From Torreya grandis (Eukaryota > Streptophyta > Pinopsida > Cupressales > Taxaceae), in assembly GCA_037957365.1 (NCBI GenBank), contig JARHVA010000001.1, forward strand, positions 14,772,001 through 14,836,000: a stretch of 64,000 nucleotides of DNA. Direction: 5' to 3'. The notes beneath the pieces were generated by a model. The model was not told the DNA's origin. It did not search any database and saw only the letters and a program-made list of their open reading frames with translations. Position numbers and translations under genes: made by a program. This document shows, one piece after another, positions 23,217-33,608 of this stretch; position 1 is the first letter of the stretch, and each line of letters opens with the position of its first letter.

Positions 23217-23804
23217 TGACTTTTTGGGATCTTTTAGGTAGCCTCCATTGGTTAATGGTGAAAACCTAGACAATTTTGTATTTTAATGTATATTGAAGTA
23301 ATAAAAAATTTAATTTTCCTACTTACATGCTACATAATTGAGTCTGGTTGCAAAATCTTGTTGATCTTGTCTAGTAAAAGATAGTCTTTTCTAGCATGTT
23401 GTCTTTGATTGTCCACTACGTATATAGAAGAGTAATTGTTGCAAGTATTTTTTAGTGTTCCTTCTTAGTGTATGGGAGTTTTAAAAGTGGTTTATGACTG
23501 TATTATCTAAGGGATCATTCATTATCCCTCCTAAACATTAATATACCTCTTGAACCTAGTATATGAAACATTAATGCAATAATCTATCTTGAGTTGTGAG
23601 TTATGTGTGAAAGAAGCTTTGATTTTCTATAATTAGTATAAGTTCAATCAATAAGAAGAAACTCATTATGGTTCATCACCTTTTATATTTTTTAGTTTGT
23701 CTTCTTAACCCTTTTAATGCAGAGTTGATAAGTAGGAAAGTATTTCAAAGAGTGCATCAAGGGAACTGACCCTTCTAGAGATTCATCTCACCAATTGATT
23801 ACCC

Positions 23805-23809
23805 AAAGC
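23805..23809. repeat. Probable target-site duplication of Y, left copy (AAAGC)
   Basis: The right copy is ACAAC at 44310-44314, agreeing at three of five positions. X's other LTR shows the unoccupied site CCC-ACAAC-AAGTGA (52986-52996), which explains both flanks. Confidence 0.65.
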
Positions 23810-24980
23810 TGTAGACACCTAAATCTAGCCACCAATAACCTCCCATTAGGATTTTGACCAAATTCCATTGAAGTGCATAATTTATCATAAAAACACTAAA
23901 ACATGCTAAATGATGTGAAACTGACATATTCAAGTGCTGATTTTGGCAAGAGTATCATTAAATGGGGTAATGCAATTTATGGCCCAACTAACTTTGATCA
24001 AATCATTCTAAGTCAAAATTCTAATTTTGCACCTAGGTGATCTGGATTTCTCTTTTCTATAAAATTTATTGTATGATATGTGTGTCTTTGTTATTTTGTG
24101 TTGGTAACATCCTAAATGGGAATACGGTTCCAATGCATCTGACATTACTTCTAATTCCAATCTAGTCAAATTTTGGACCAATAACAAGGCATTATAATCA
24201 ATTTAAGTAATTTTTAAACCAAGTGCTTAATCATGCTTAAGATATAATAAAACCAAATTAGATCCTAATTAATAATTCCATGGAAACTTGTTGAATACTT
24301 GTTTTTAAAAATGAATATTGAATAATTGCATCATCACGTGACCTCATTTCTTGGAAAGACATCCCTAGGCCATAAATGCCATAAATATTAGGATTATGGG
24401 TCTCCCATGCCTCATAATGACCCTCCATGCCTCTTCAATTCCCATTTTTCCAATGTTATGATGATGATAATTATAGATTTAATTTTAACAAAATGAATTA
24501 ATCCTCGACCACACATCTTCATCTCAAGATGGATGGTTTAGGTTGATTCTGAGCAATCTCAAAAATCTATAAATAAGAGGCCTTGCCTATTGAATGTTAA
24601 GCTTAATTTGTACAAAGTTACCATATCAAATTAATTCCAAGAGATTTCACATGCCAAAGTTATGATGCCAAAATATTGAGCCAAGCTAAAGCCACAAGGT
24701 GCCAAGGAGAAGAGTAGATAACCAAGCCTCCTTTGATGAAGACTTCATGAGCACAAGTCGAGCAAGCCATTATGACAAGAATTTGAAGCATCCAAGGAAG
24801 GTGAAGGATTCTTATTTTTATTTACTTTTTAGTTGTGTTTTTCATTTATTTTTTTATTAAGCTCACCCTAGTAACTAGGCCTAGAGATGTATGCTAGTTA
24901 GTGTGTTTTTATCAATTTGTTTTCATTTTTGGACTAACACAATACTAATCACCTCTTTTGAGTCAAATTCCTAGTTTAAA
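23810..24980 (+). repeat. Y 5' LTR (LTR B)
   Basis: It starts TGTAGACACCTAAATC and ends CCTAGTTTAAA. It aligns along its whole length with 43135-44309, for example AACATGCTAAATGATGTGAAA, TTATTTTGTGTTGG, the TATA region and GGCCTAGAGATGTATGCTAG. TATAAATAAG lies at 24568-24577. Confidence 0.9.
24568..24577 (+). promoter_or_regulatory. TATA box of Y 5' LTR
   Basis: TATAAATAAG is preceded by the imperfect inverted repeat CATCTTCATCTCAAGATG (24514-24531), in the same relation as in LTR A. Confidence 0.6.
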
Positions 24981-25390
24981 TAATCCCAACTCAGCTTAAC
25001 TTGACCCAACTCACCCTGACTTGACCTAACTCACCTTGACTTGGATCCCAACTCAGATCGACTTGAACCAACTCACCCTAACTCAAATCCTAACTTAGCT
25101 AGACTTGACCCAACTCACCCTAACTTTGATCCTAACTTAGCTCAAATCGACCCAACTCACCTTGACTTGGATCCCAACTTGGCCTAACTTGACCCAACTT
25201 GTCTCGACTCAGATCCCAACTCAACCTGACTTAACCTAACTCACTCTGACTCAAATCCCAACTTAACGTAAATTAACCTAACTCACCCTGACTTAGATCC
25301 CAACTTGGCCTGACTTGACCCAACTTACCCTGACACAGATCCCAACTCACCTTGACTTAGATCTCAACTCGACTGTGTTAACCCAAGAGT
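24981..25390 (+). repeat. Tandem repeat, about 42-bp unit made of two 21-bp halves
   Basis: Roughly nine to ten copies alternate AACTCAGCTTGACTTGACCC-like and AACTCACCCTGACTTGGATC-like halves. It begins directly after the 5' LTR, where a primer binding site is expected, and no such site can be recognised. The unit is a multiple of three, but the frame carries repeated stops, so coding is unlikely. Confidence 0.85.
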
Positions 25391-27640
25391 TCATTTTCCT
25401 AAGTTAATTATTTCATCTTTAAAAATGCTTTTAAGCTAAACCACTTACTTATATTTTTCTTGTAGGACCAACTTATAAAATTGCTAAAATGTGTTTAAAT
25501 CATCTTTTGTATGCTTCAAAATGAATTAGGAACATTATTTTGGTGCTTAATATAACATTTAGGTGTTTAAGTAAGTTTTTAGCATTAGTTTTCAAAGTTT
25601 ACAATTTTAAGACCAAGGGGTCAAATGAACACCACCAAATCTTTCATTTAGGATTAAAATTGAACACACTTTTCAATTATATTTTCACTGTTCAAATTAT
25701 CACTTTATTTTCTCAAAATACAAGGATGTTTCATGTATTCTCTTCCATTTTTCCTCTTTAGAGAACCCTTGGAATCAAAAGTGCTTTCCTTGTTTATAAA
25801 TTGCCTAGTCCAAGGCATATAAAGAACGTCATCTAAAGCACTCCCCCAAAACTCATAAAAGTATTGGGTGACCTTGACAATGACCCTAAAGTCTTTCTAT
25901 TTTATGATTATTTATTTCATGTAAACTTGGCTTATGAGGGGTATGCCATTACCTCCCATGAGTTCTTTAGGAAAGCTTTGACCCAAAGTTTCACTTGCTA
26001 ACATTGACTTCATTTAGCTCCATATTGGAGTTGTACATGGGACGTAGTGGCACTTTGGACATCACACTACACTGAATGAACAATAAGATGTAGTGGTTGC
26101 AAAAAGGACTAGACCTTTTTACAACAAGCCAAGTGATATTGACCCAAAATCCATGCTTTTATTTTACATTGTTTGACATGAAAGTCATTGTCAAATTGAT
26201 TCCCCTAGAACATTTAGAAACTTATAGATCTGAGAAAAATCCCCACTTGCTACAAAATTATTGTTGGTGCAAGGTGTGCCTCAAGGTCCATGTCATAATA
26301 CTATCATTTGAGAGAAAATGGGTGTAAAAACCCTATTATATAATGTGCATTTACTTTTAGATGAACACTCAAAATCCTCTTAAATGATGTATATTGACAG
26401 ATTCCAACAATACCAAGTAACCTTGTCATTTTAGGATCTAAGAGAGATTAATTAGTTGGTTTTGTTCTAGATTAAAGTCTTTTTTGGAGTCAAAACTTGG
26501 TGTAAACAAATGATGCAAACCAAAAACATGGTCCCCAATTTTTTTTGAATAAGGAGGCATTATGCTGCCCACTTGAATCATCAATTTGACTTGTTTAAAT
26601 TTCATCAAAACTTGGAGTCATATCATCCACTTTGGTGTAGTTATGCTATCCAATTAAGTCTAGACCTTTGCCAAATTTTTTTTAAGTCCTTAATTTATAA
26701 TTTAAATTTGAAATTGCACCTTTAGAAGTTTATAGGGTTGATGTGTTAAGTGGATTTACCATTTGCACTAAACTTGAGGGAACTTAGGTTCAATTTCCAA
26801 TTTGGGTTGAAGGTCATTTAAGACTCATGATCATTATCACCAGTTGATTGACTTAAGTCATTTTGTGATAAACACTTGCACTTTGAGTCTATGCACCATA
26901 ACATTTTAAGTCAAGAAAGGTAGTGTTATGCTATCAAATTTGTGAGAAATTATCTTTGTCTTAGAAAGTTTTTGAAACAAGCATTTTGTCACATCTTTTG
27001 GGTAGTCTAGTACTATTACACTACACAAAACATTTCAGATATTGTTTCATATGCCCTCTTACATAGAGTTCCAATTTGTTCCTACATTTTCAAACCAATC
27101 TAAGTATACTTTTGTGAACCTTTGTCTAACATAGTTACATTGCTCACTTTTTGTCTAGATTATTTGTCAAAAGAACCAAGTTTTATACCATTATTTGTGA
27201 GAAAATAAACTATCTCTAAAGTGCCTTTTGTTTCATACCTTATACCTAGTTGATCGAGTCCATGTCCAAGAATCAAATGCCTAGTGTTTGTTAGAAGTTG
27301 TTCCAATGTGTTAAATTAAAACTTTCATATATTTCAAAGTCTAGCTTTTGACGTCATTTGGCCAAGAGCCTAGCAAATACCTTGTTTGAGCCTAGCTTTT
27401 GATGCCATGTTTGGACAAAAGACTTAGCAAATTTTACTTTCCTTATATTAGACTGATTTGAAACTTTTGATTATCTTTGTGTGAAATGTGAGGCATTAGA
27501 TACTTAACATTAGCTTGTGTTATCATAAATCTTTGCATAAACCTTTTGATCCTTTTGATGAATCTAGACCAAGTTTGAACATCAGATTTTAGACATTGTT
27601 ATTTTAGAGTTTGTATAACTCTCTTCCCTTTCTATTGCAA
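25391..27640 (+). other. Y leader between tandem repeat and gag, no genes
   Basis: No domain-bearing frame was found. The part 26620-26910 matches 700-1000 of element U. Short open frames (25540-25761, 26097-26327) have no recognisable motif. The leader is long, as in other Tat elements. Confidence 0.5.
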
Positions 27641-29349
27641 AGCATTGACTATGGATCTCAAAATGTACTCCTACACTCATAGTGGACTCATGTACAAACT
27701 AGGAATTAGTTATGTGGTTACATAGGAAGAAATGGTGCAAGACCCCTACATAGATAATATTGATTATGAGATGGATTCTTATCCCTCTTATAATACTCAA
27801 TTAGGGGCAAAAATCCAAGATCCATTGGCTAATAATTTGGTTAATACACCACCTTATTCAGAACAAGACTAAGAACAAACTGCACAATACCTAGCTACAA
27901 TACCCATAATTGACAAACCAATTCTATAACAGTCATACTCTACTAATACACCTTCCACATAGGATCCATTTTTATTTGAGTGTCATTTATTGGAGAATAA
28001 ATATAATTTTGGCTAGAGCCATAGAGGTAGGGGCCAATTTTTAGTAGACTTTCCTCATGAGAATTTACCAAGCCTAATAAGAATGCCCCACAACATAATT
28101 TATGATCAACACACTTCTTCTAGAAATCCTTTAGCTCTGGTCCAAAAAATATATCAGGAACTTAATATGCCTAATAGAGGCAAAAACCTCATGGAAGATC
28201 ACTTTAACTTAATGCAAACAATATATCAAACCTACTTGAATCTAACATGTAATTTCAATTAGATGACCAAGGTGAGCAAACCTCTTATTGACTTAGTTCT
28301 TTCAATAGGAGTTTTAGAGTTAACTAGTCAAGACAATCAAAGTTTAGACCCATTCATACAAAAAAAATTAGTAGATAACTTGATGCCTATGCCCATTATT
28401 AAAGAAGTGTCTTATGATTTTATCCAAAATAATGAGAAAAATATAGTGGACAATGTGTAAGCAATGTCTAATCCAAATTAAAGTGGTACTAATGCACAAA
28501 CAACTAGTCAACAAAATGTGATTTTAGAGTTAACACTATAATTGGTTCTCCAAATTAGGGAGTAGGAGTTTCTACATCCCAACCTCAATAATTTGCTTCA
28601 TCAAGCGTATAACCAACACGAATAGGTAATCCACTAGCAACTAGTGTAAAGGTTCGACAATAGAATGTGATGAATCCTTCCCATCCTCAACAAGGGACAA
28701 GTGGTATTCCACAACAATAGGTAAAATGTAATGTACCAACATAATATAGGTTGAATATATTACCACCTCAATAAGGGGAAACTAATGTTCCATGTCATTA
28801 GGTAGTGTCAAATACACCTCCTCAGTCGTAGACTAGTGTACCAATCCAAAACCAAAAAATGAATAGATAATGTGTAAATATTGGTTAATGATAGATGCTA
28901 AATATTCACCATGATTTCACTTCCCAATAAGGATTCATGTAACAAGGAGGCTCCCATGTTTTTCAAGTACCTACTAGACAACAATCAGTTTAAAATGTGC
29001 CACAAGTTCAAAGATAGGATCTTAGTCCATAAATTCCCACTCAACAGCAAGGTTCAATTAGTTGGTAACATGTCCATTTTCAACCATAACAAGCATAGTA
29101 TAGTTATATAACTCCATCCCAAAAACAAAATCCTCTAATTTAAACCTTTATAGCCAACCCAAACTAGACTATCGCACAACCAAATATGCAATTTCAAGTA
29201 CATCCTAATCTACGTATGTATATTCCTGGCCATTTCCTAACCAAACCAATATACTCCAATAGATATCTTCATCATACCTAGGTCAAAGTGTCCCACTTGT
29301 GACCTCCCAGCCCTCTACCCAAACCATTATTCTCCCTCAAACCAATGTT
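27641..29349 (+). pseudogene. Y gag, N-terminal part (broken by Z)
   Basis: The frame contains a Tyr/Asp/Pro-rich start (QDPYIDNIDYEMDSYPS), a segment ENLPSLIRMPHNIIYDQ and an open piece at 28263-28460. It then enters a Gln/Pro-rich spacer (28500-29340) where most stops are TAG in the place of CAG. Z is inserted at 29350-29354, and gag continues at 33609. No capsid core is present on this side. Confidence 0.65.
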
Positions 29350-29354
29350 CCTTC
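29350..29354. repeat. Target-site duplication of element Z, left copy (CCTTC)
   Basis: CCTTC directly precedes the left LTR of Z and recurs at 33609-33613. Confidence 0.9.
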
Positions 29355-29687
29355 TATTAGGTTGTAGAGCTAAAAGCTTCACTGATGCAGACATGGAGAA
29401 GGCCATTAGAGGAGTTGCTGGAGTGTCACAGACACCGGCATCGGTCAGGCCAACCGACGTCGGCAGGGAAGAGACAGGAAGCAACTGACATCGGTTAGAT
29501 GTCGGCCGGCATCTGCGACCCCAGGTAGACAGGGACCGATGTCGGTCGCCTGTGTGGTTCAAACTGTGGATGTTATGGGCAGTTAGCTAACGAACCAAGT
29601 GTTTGCATGTCAAGAGCTAATTTTAGACTCAAAGCTGTGGATCTAATTATTGTAATTAGGTGTCTAATTATTGTTTGGATGAGATCT

Positions 29688-29697
29688 ATATAATAGA
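29688..29697 (+). promoter_or_regulatory. TATA box of Z 5' LTR
   Basis: TATATAATAG is identical in the 3' LTR (32841-32850). The related solo LTR has TATTTATAG at the matching place (56979-56987). Confidence 0.65.
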
Positions 29698-30499
29698 CTC
29701 ATGGATTGTATTAAAAGGTGTTCTAGTTTGAGTTGAGCAAAGTTTGCTTCTTCTGTGTGTGAGGTGAGCAAGGGTGTTCCTCCTAGTTCCACAGCAGTAC
29801 CAAGGTGGGTGCTGGTTTTGGAGAGTCAGCAGGATTCTTTAGGGGTGTAAGATCTTGGTCAGCATGTGTGTATGGCCTCTATAGGAGATCTACATGGTAA
29901 GTAAGACCATTGATCTGCAGGTGTATGTGTGTGCATGATCCAGGTTTGCAAGTGTGCAGAACCAGATTGATTTGTAGGTGTGCAAGATCAGGGAGGACAA
30001 CAACACAATAGGGAGCAGTATCAGGCAGGATATACTTAGAGTATAGTGTGTACTCAGATAGAGCATAGAGGAAGGCAAAGAAGATCCTTCCATAAGTAAG
30101 GTCTATTGAGGTGCAGGTTGTAGCAGGTTCAGGGGAGATCTACTTGAAGTACGTTTATGTACTTATGGAGTGCATGGAGCACTTATGGAGTGCGTGGAGC
30201 ACAGGTATAAGGTGAACACCAACTCAGTATTTGAGTTGAGTGTTGGGACCTAAGAGAGAGAGCTTTGAGGAGAGAATTACTATTCACTTGAGGTGTGGGA
30301 AGCCTCTGAAGAGGTGGTGGAGAAGAAGTGGCATCTTCTTTATTGTATTCTTTTCTGTATGAGTATTAATACAAGTTGTGTATTGTCTCTCATATCTTGT
30401 GTTATTTCTGGATTCTAGTTACTTGTTGATTCTGGTTAATTTCCACATATTAAGTTGCTTGGTAATCAATTGTGTGCTTTCGGTTCATATCCCAACACG

Positions 30500-30511
30500 T
30501 GGTATCAGAGC
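30500..30511 (+). promoter_or_regulatory. Extra primer binding site inside Z 5' LTR
   Basis: TGGTATCAGAGC occurs 26 bases before the LTR end, preceded by CCCAACACG. An identical word follows the LTR at 30540-30551. The 3' LTR has the internal copy too (33571-33582). Confidence 0.85.
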
Positions 30512-30539
30512 ATGTTTATTGTTTTAGGTTCCTGACACG

Positions 30540-30551
30540 TGGTATCAGAGC
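30540..30551 (+). promoter_or_regulatory. Z primer binding site (tRNA-iMet type)
   Basis: TGGTATCAGAGC starts two bases after the LTR end, the standard place and sequence for plant copia elements. Confidence 0.9.
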
Positions 30552-31250
30552 TAAGGTTGCAGGAAGCGATTTTGTGTTTGGTTATAGGTCACTCTCAGGG
30601 GTTTCTGATTGAGTGGGAGTAGAGCAATGGTAGATCAAAGTAAGCTAAGAATGGAGGAGTTGAAAAGCACAGATGGTCACTTACGGTCCTATGGAAAGAA
30701 AGAGCAGGTAAAAGAATATTGTTGGTTGGTAAAAGATCAGCATGGAGGAACTGAAGAAGCAGATGTTGCAGATGACGTGGCACAGGATGCTCTGGTATGT
30801 TTCTTGGATAAAGTTAAATCTTGGATAATAGATTCAGTTGCCTCTTTCCATGCAGCCCCAGGTAGAGGAGCTGGTGAGCCTTGTCAAAAAATTGGCAAAG
30901 GGGAAGTGAAGCTGAAATTCCAGGCGGCCAACACATGGGTGTTGAAGGAGGTCATGCAGGTCCCAGGTTTGGAGATGTGGCTAATTTTTTTCAAAAGATT
31001 TGGTTGATGAGAGATGCTCAATAACTCTCACAGCGGATGCACTTGATTTAGCTGGTGGTAAGAAAATAGGTACTCTTTATCTACTTGTTTATATTACTGA
31101 TTCTTCTTCTGTTGCGGAGACGTGGCTTCGTAGGCTTGGTCACATGAGCAAGAAGGAGATGCATGTTCTTAAGCAGAAGACATATATATTTGATAGGCTT
31201 AAGAACTAGAAAGCCTTGGTGTTCTTGGAGGAGATGACAGACAGAGTTTA
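30552..31250 (+). pseudogene. Z remnant of gag-protease border and pre-integrase domain
   Basis: The open frame 30609-31007 contains VCFLDKVKSWIIDSVASFHA, the copia protease site with D-S-G changed to D-S-V. Upstream residues are too few for a full gag, so gag was mostly deleted. The frame at 31000-31209 contains GTLYLLVY and ETWLRRLGHMSKKEMHVL, the gag-pre-integrase motif. Integrase core does not follow. Confidence 0.8.
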
Positions 31251-31339
31251 GTGGATGAGGCTAGATACTTCTGAGCAGGGCAGATGGACATGGGTGTTGA
31301 TTCAAAGGAGCTCGCAGGTAAAAAAGTCATCACTTACAT

Positions 31340-31490
31340 AAAAACACAGGTACTAACATCAGTAGGAAAACTAACGTCAGTAGTAGGTAAGACTGACGTC
31401 GGTCATGAGGACCGATGTCGGCAGTAGAGGACACCGACATCGGTAGGGTTGGTAGTCAGGACAGGCGCAAGAACCGATGTCGGTTGGATG
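31340..31490 (+). repeat. Internal cluster of ACCGAYRTCGGT-type palindromes in Z
   Basis: Six related sites are centred near 31357, 31376, 31398, 31416, 31438 and 31478, about every 20 bp with one gap of 40. They include ACCGACATCGGT and ACCGATGTCGGT. The same motif clusters in both Z LTRs and in the solo LTR. Confidence 0.8.
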
Positions 31491-32508
31491 CAGACTGTGT
31501 GGTGATCGAGGTGTGTCACTGTAATGAATTTTGGGTGGACAACAAGCTATTAAGGAGTCTCAAATGCCCATACAGAGGATTGAAGATGTAAGTAGGCCTC
31601 AAATTCATTATTCCTCTTCTTTACACTCGTTGCTTATTGCAGAGCAGGAAGGATCCAGGAAACAGTGGGAGCGTGGTAGGTATATGATGCAGAACCAAGC
31701 AGGAGATTTGGTAGGGTTGCCAACAGGTATGAAAAATACAGAGATGAATGGATACCTTAGTTGAAGAATAGAGAGAATGGACACGTGAGATGGAAGGCCA
31801 AGCATATGGTCTTGAGGGAGCTGTAGGATAGTGGGACAGGGCTGACAGGTGGTACCAGGTGGATGACAAAGCAGGGCTTTAGTCAATGTCAGTATAACCA
31901 TTATGTTTGTCTTACCAGGTGGATGATGGTTGCAACATTATCCTGTTGCTGTATGTGGAGGATGAGCTTGGTACAGGTTCAGACATACAGAGTTTTGCTG
32001 AGCTAAGGGTAAGATTAGTTCAGTGGCATGTCATGAGGAGTTTGGAGCAGTGAAATTCTTTGACATGGGAGACATGGAAGATCACAGGTTGATTTTGTCT
32101 CTAGTGGGAGCTGATGTGAATAAGGTGTTGGTGAGATTCAGGATGCAGAATCGAAACACACTAAGGGCAAGACAATGCAGTGTCCAAAATCACATGAGGT
32201 CTGATATAGACCTGAGTTTTCCCAAGCAGTGGGAGCTGTCAGAGAGTTAGGATCCAATTCGGAGAAGTGAGTTCTCAGGTATTTGAGAGGGACTAGCAGT
32301 AGGGATTCATGCTATGCAGGGTCAGGACTTCACTACATGGGTTTGTAGGTTCAGATGTGGCAGGGTACTCGGATGATAGGAGGTACACCATAGGTTGTGT
32401 GGTGGGTTGTCTTCAGGGTTTATCTTAAAGAGGGATATAATCCAGGAAACAGATTAGACAGGGTACAGATACAGGTATAGTGCAGCTATTTATCTCCAAG
32501 TGGGATAT
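31491..32508 (+). pseudogene. Z remnant of RT and RNase H (copia)
   Basis: Pieces include QYNHYVCLTRW and LLYVEDELGTGSDIQ at about 31880-31990, matching the RT segment around YVDD with the active site as YVED. A further piece FVGSDVAGYSDDRRYTIGCV at about 32340-32400 matches the RNase H segment. Frame changes separate the pieces. A purine tract AAGTGGGATAT (32498-32508) ends the internal region. Confidence 0.78.
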
Positions 32509-33608
32509 TGTTAGGTTGTGGAGCTAAAAGCTTCACTAATGCAGACATGGAGAAGGCCATTGGAGGAGTTGCTGGAGTGTCACAGACACCAGCATCGGTC
32601 AGGCCAACCGATGTCGACAGGGAAGAGACAGGAAGCAACTGACGTCAGTCAGAAGTTGGCCAGCGTTGGTGACCCTAGGCAGACAGGGACCGATGTCAGT
32701 TGCCTGTGTGGTTTGGACTGCGAATGTTACAGGCAGTTAGCTAACAAACCAAGTGTTTGTATGTCAAGAGCTAATTTTAGACTCAAAGCTGTGGATCTAA
32801 TTATTGTAATTAGGTGTCTAATTATTGTTTGGATGAGATCTATATAATAGACTCATGGATTGTATTGAAAGGTGTTCTAGTTTGAGTTGAGCAAAGTTTG
32901 CTTCTTCTGTGTGTGAGGTGAGCAAGGGTGTTCCTCTTAGTTCCATAGCAGTACCAAGGTGGGTGCTAGTTTTGGAGAGTCAGCAGGATTCTTCAGGGGT
33001 GTAGGATCTTGGTTAGCATGTGTGCATGATCCAGGTTTGTAGGTGTGCAAAACCAGATTGATTTGTAGGTGTGCAAGATCAAGGAGGATAGCAACACAAT
33101 AGGGAGCAATATCAGGTAGGATCTACTTGGAGTACAGTGTGTACTCATATAGAGCATAGAGGAAGGCAAGGAAGATCCTTCCATAAGTAAGGTCTATTGA
33201 GGTGCAGGTTGTTGCAAGTTTAGGGGAGATCTACTTGAAGTACGTTTGTGTACTTGTGGAGTGCATGGAGCATAGGTATAAGGTGAACACCAACTCAGTG
33301 TTTGAGTTGGGTGTTGGGACCTAAGAGAGAGAGCTTTGAGGAGAGAATTACTATTCACTTGAGGTGTGGGAAGCCTCTGAAGAGGTGGTGGAGAAGAAGT
33401 GGCATCTTATTTATTGTATTCATTTCTGTATGAGTATTAATACAAGTTGTGTATTGTCTCTCATAACTTGTGTTATTTTTGGATTCTAGTTACTTGTTGA
33501 TTCTGGTTAATTTCTGCATATTAAGTTGCTTGGTAATCAATTGTGTGCTTCTGGTTCATATCCCAACACGTGGTATCAGAGCATGTTTATTGTTCTAGGT
33601 TCCTGACA
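32509..33608 (+). repeat. Z 3' LTR
   Basis: It starts TGTTAGGTTGTGGAGC and ends GGTTCCTGACA. It aligns with 29355-30537 apart from two length differences. Several palindromes in the cluster have lost CpG (for example ACGTCAG for ACATCGG), consistent with methylation-driven decay. Confidence 0.9.

Larger units (their letters stand above)
18916..23809 (+). repeat. X left LTR, main part
   Basis: It aligns end to end with 48106-52990. It is 4.9 kb without a convincing open frame. Shared landmarks include GACCTGTAG-like leader words, the palindrome at 21251, the TATA box at 23208 and AATAAA at 23300. The last five bases (AAAGC, 23805-23809) are the left copy of the Y target-site duplication. The remaining 85 bases of the LTR lie beyond Y at 44310-44394. 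Confidence 0.87.
29355..30537 (+). repeat. Z 5' LTR
   Basis: It starts TATTAGGTTGTAGAGC (TG mutated to TA) and ends GGTTCCTGACA. A cluster of ACCGAYRTCGGT-type palindromes lies at 29434-29546 and TATATAATAG at 29688-29697. Compared with the 3' LTR it has about 60 extra bases near 29870-29930 and an extra 20-bp tandem copy of ACTTATGGAGTGCATGGAGC near 30170. A full primer binding site sequence lies inside the LTR at 30500-30511. Confidence 0.9.
29355..33608 (+). mobile_element. Element Z: internally deleted Ty1/copia element in Y gag
   Basis: LTRs at 29355-30537 (1183 bp) and 32509-33608 (1100 bp) flank only 1.97 kb of internal DNA. An exact CCTTC duplication, a primer binding site and a purine tract are present. 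Internal fragments correspond to the protease border, gag-pre-integrase, RT and RNase H of copia. Most of gag and all of the integrase core are missing. It is the innermost element of the nest and its LTRs are the most alike in the window, so it is the youngest insertion here. Confidence 0.9.

Noticed and set aside
24981..25390. Tandem array as a coding repeat (14-residue unit)
   Set aside because: The unit is a multiple of three, but stops recur in the best frame and the place is the leader next to the LTR.
29278..29562. Minus-strand frame of 94 codons rich in Arg, Cys and Pro
   Set aside because: It is the reverse reading of the palindrome cluster in the Z LTR. It has no homologous frame in the 3' LTR and no domain.
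31608..31901. Two overlapping minus-strand frames in Z
   Set aside because: They run antisense to recognisable copia remnants and have no motif.
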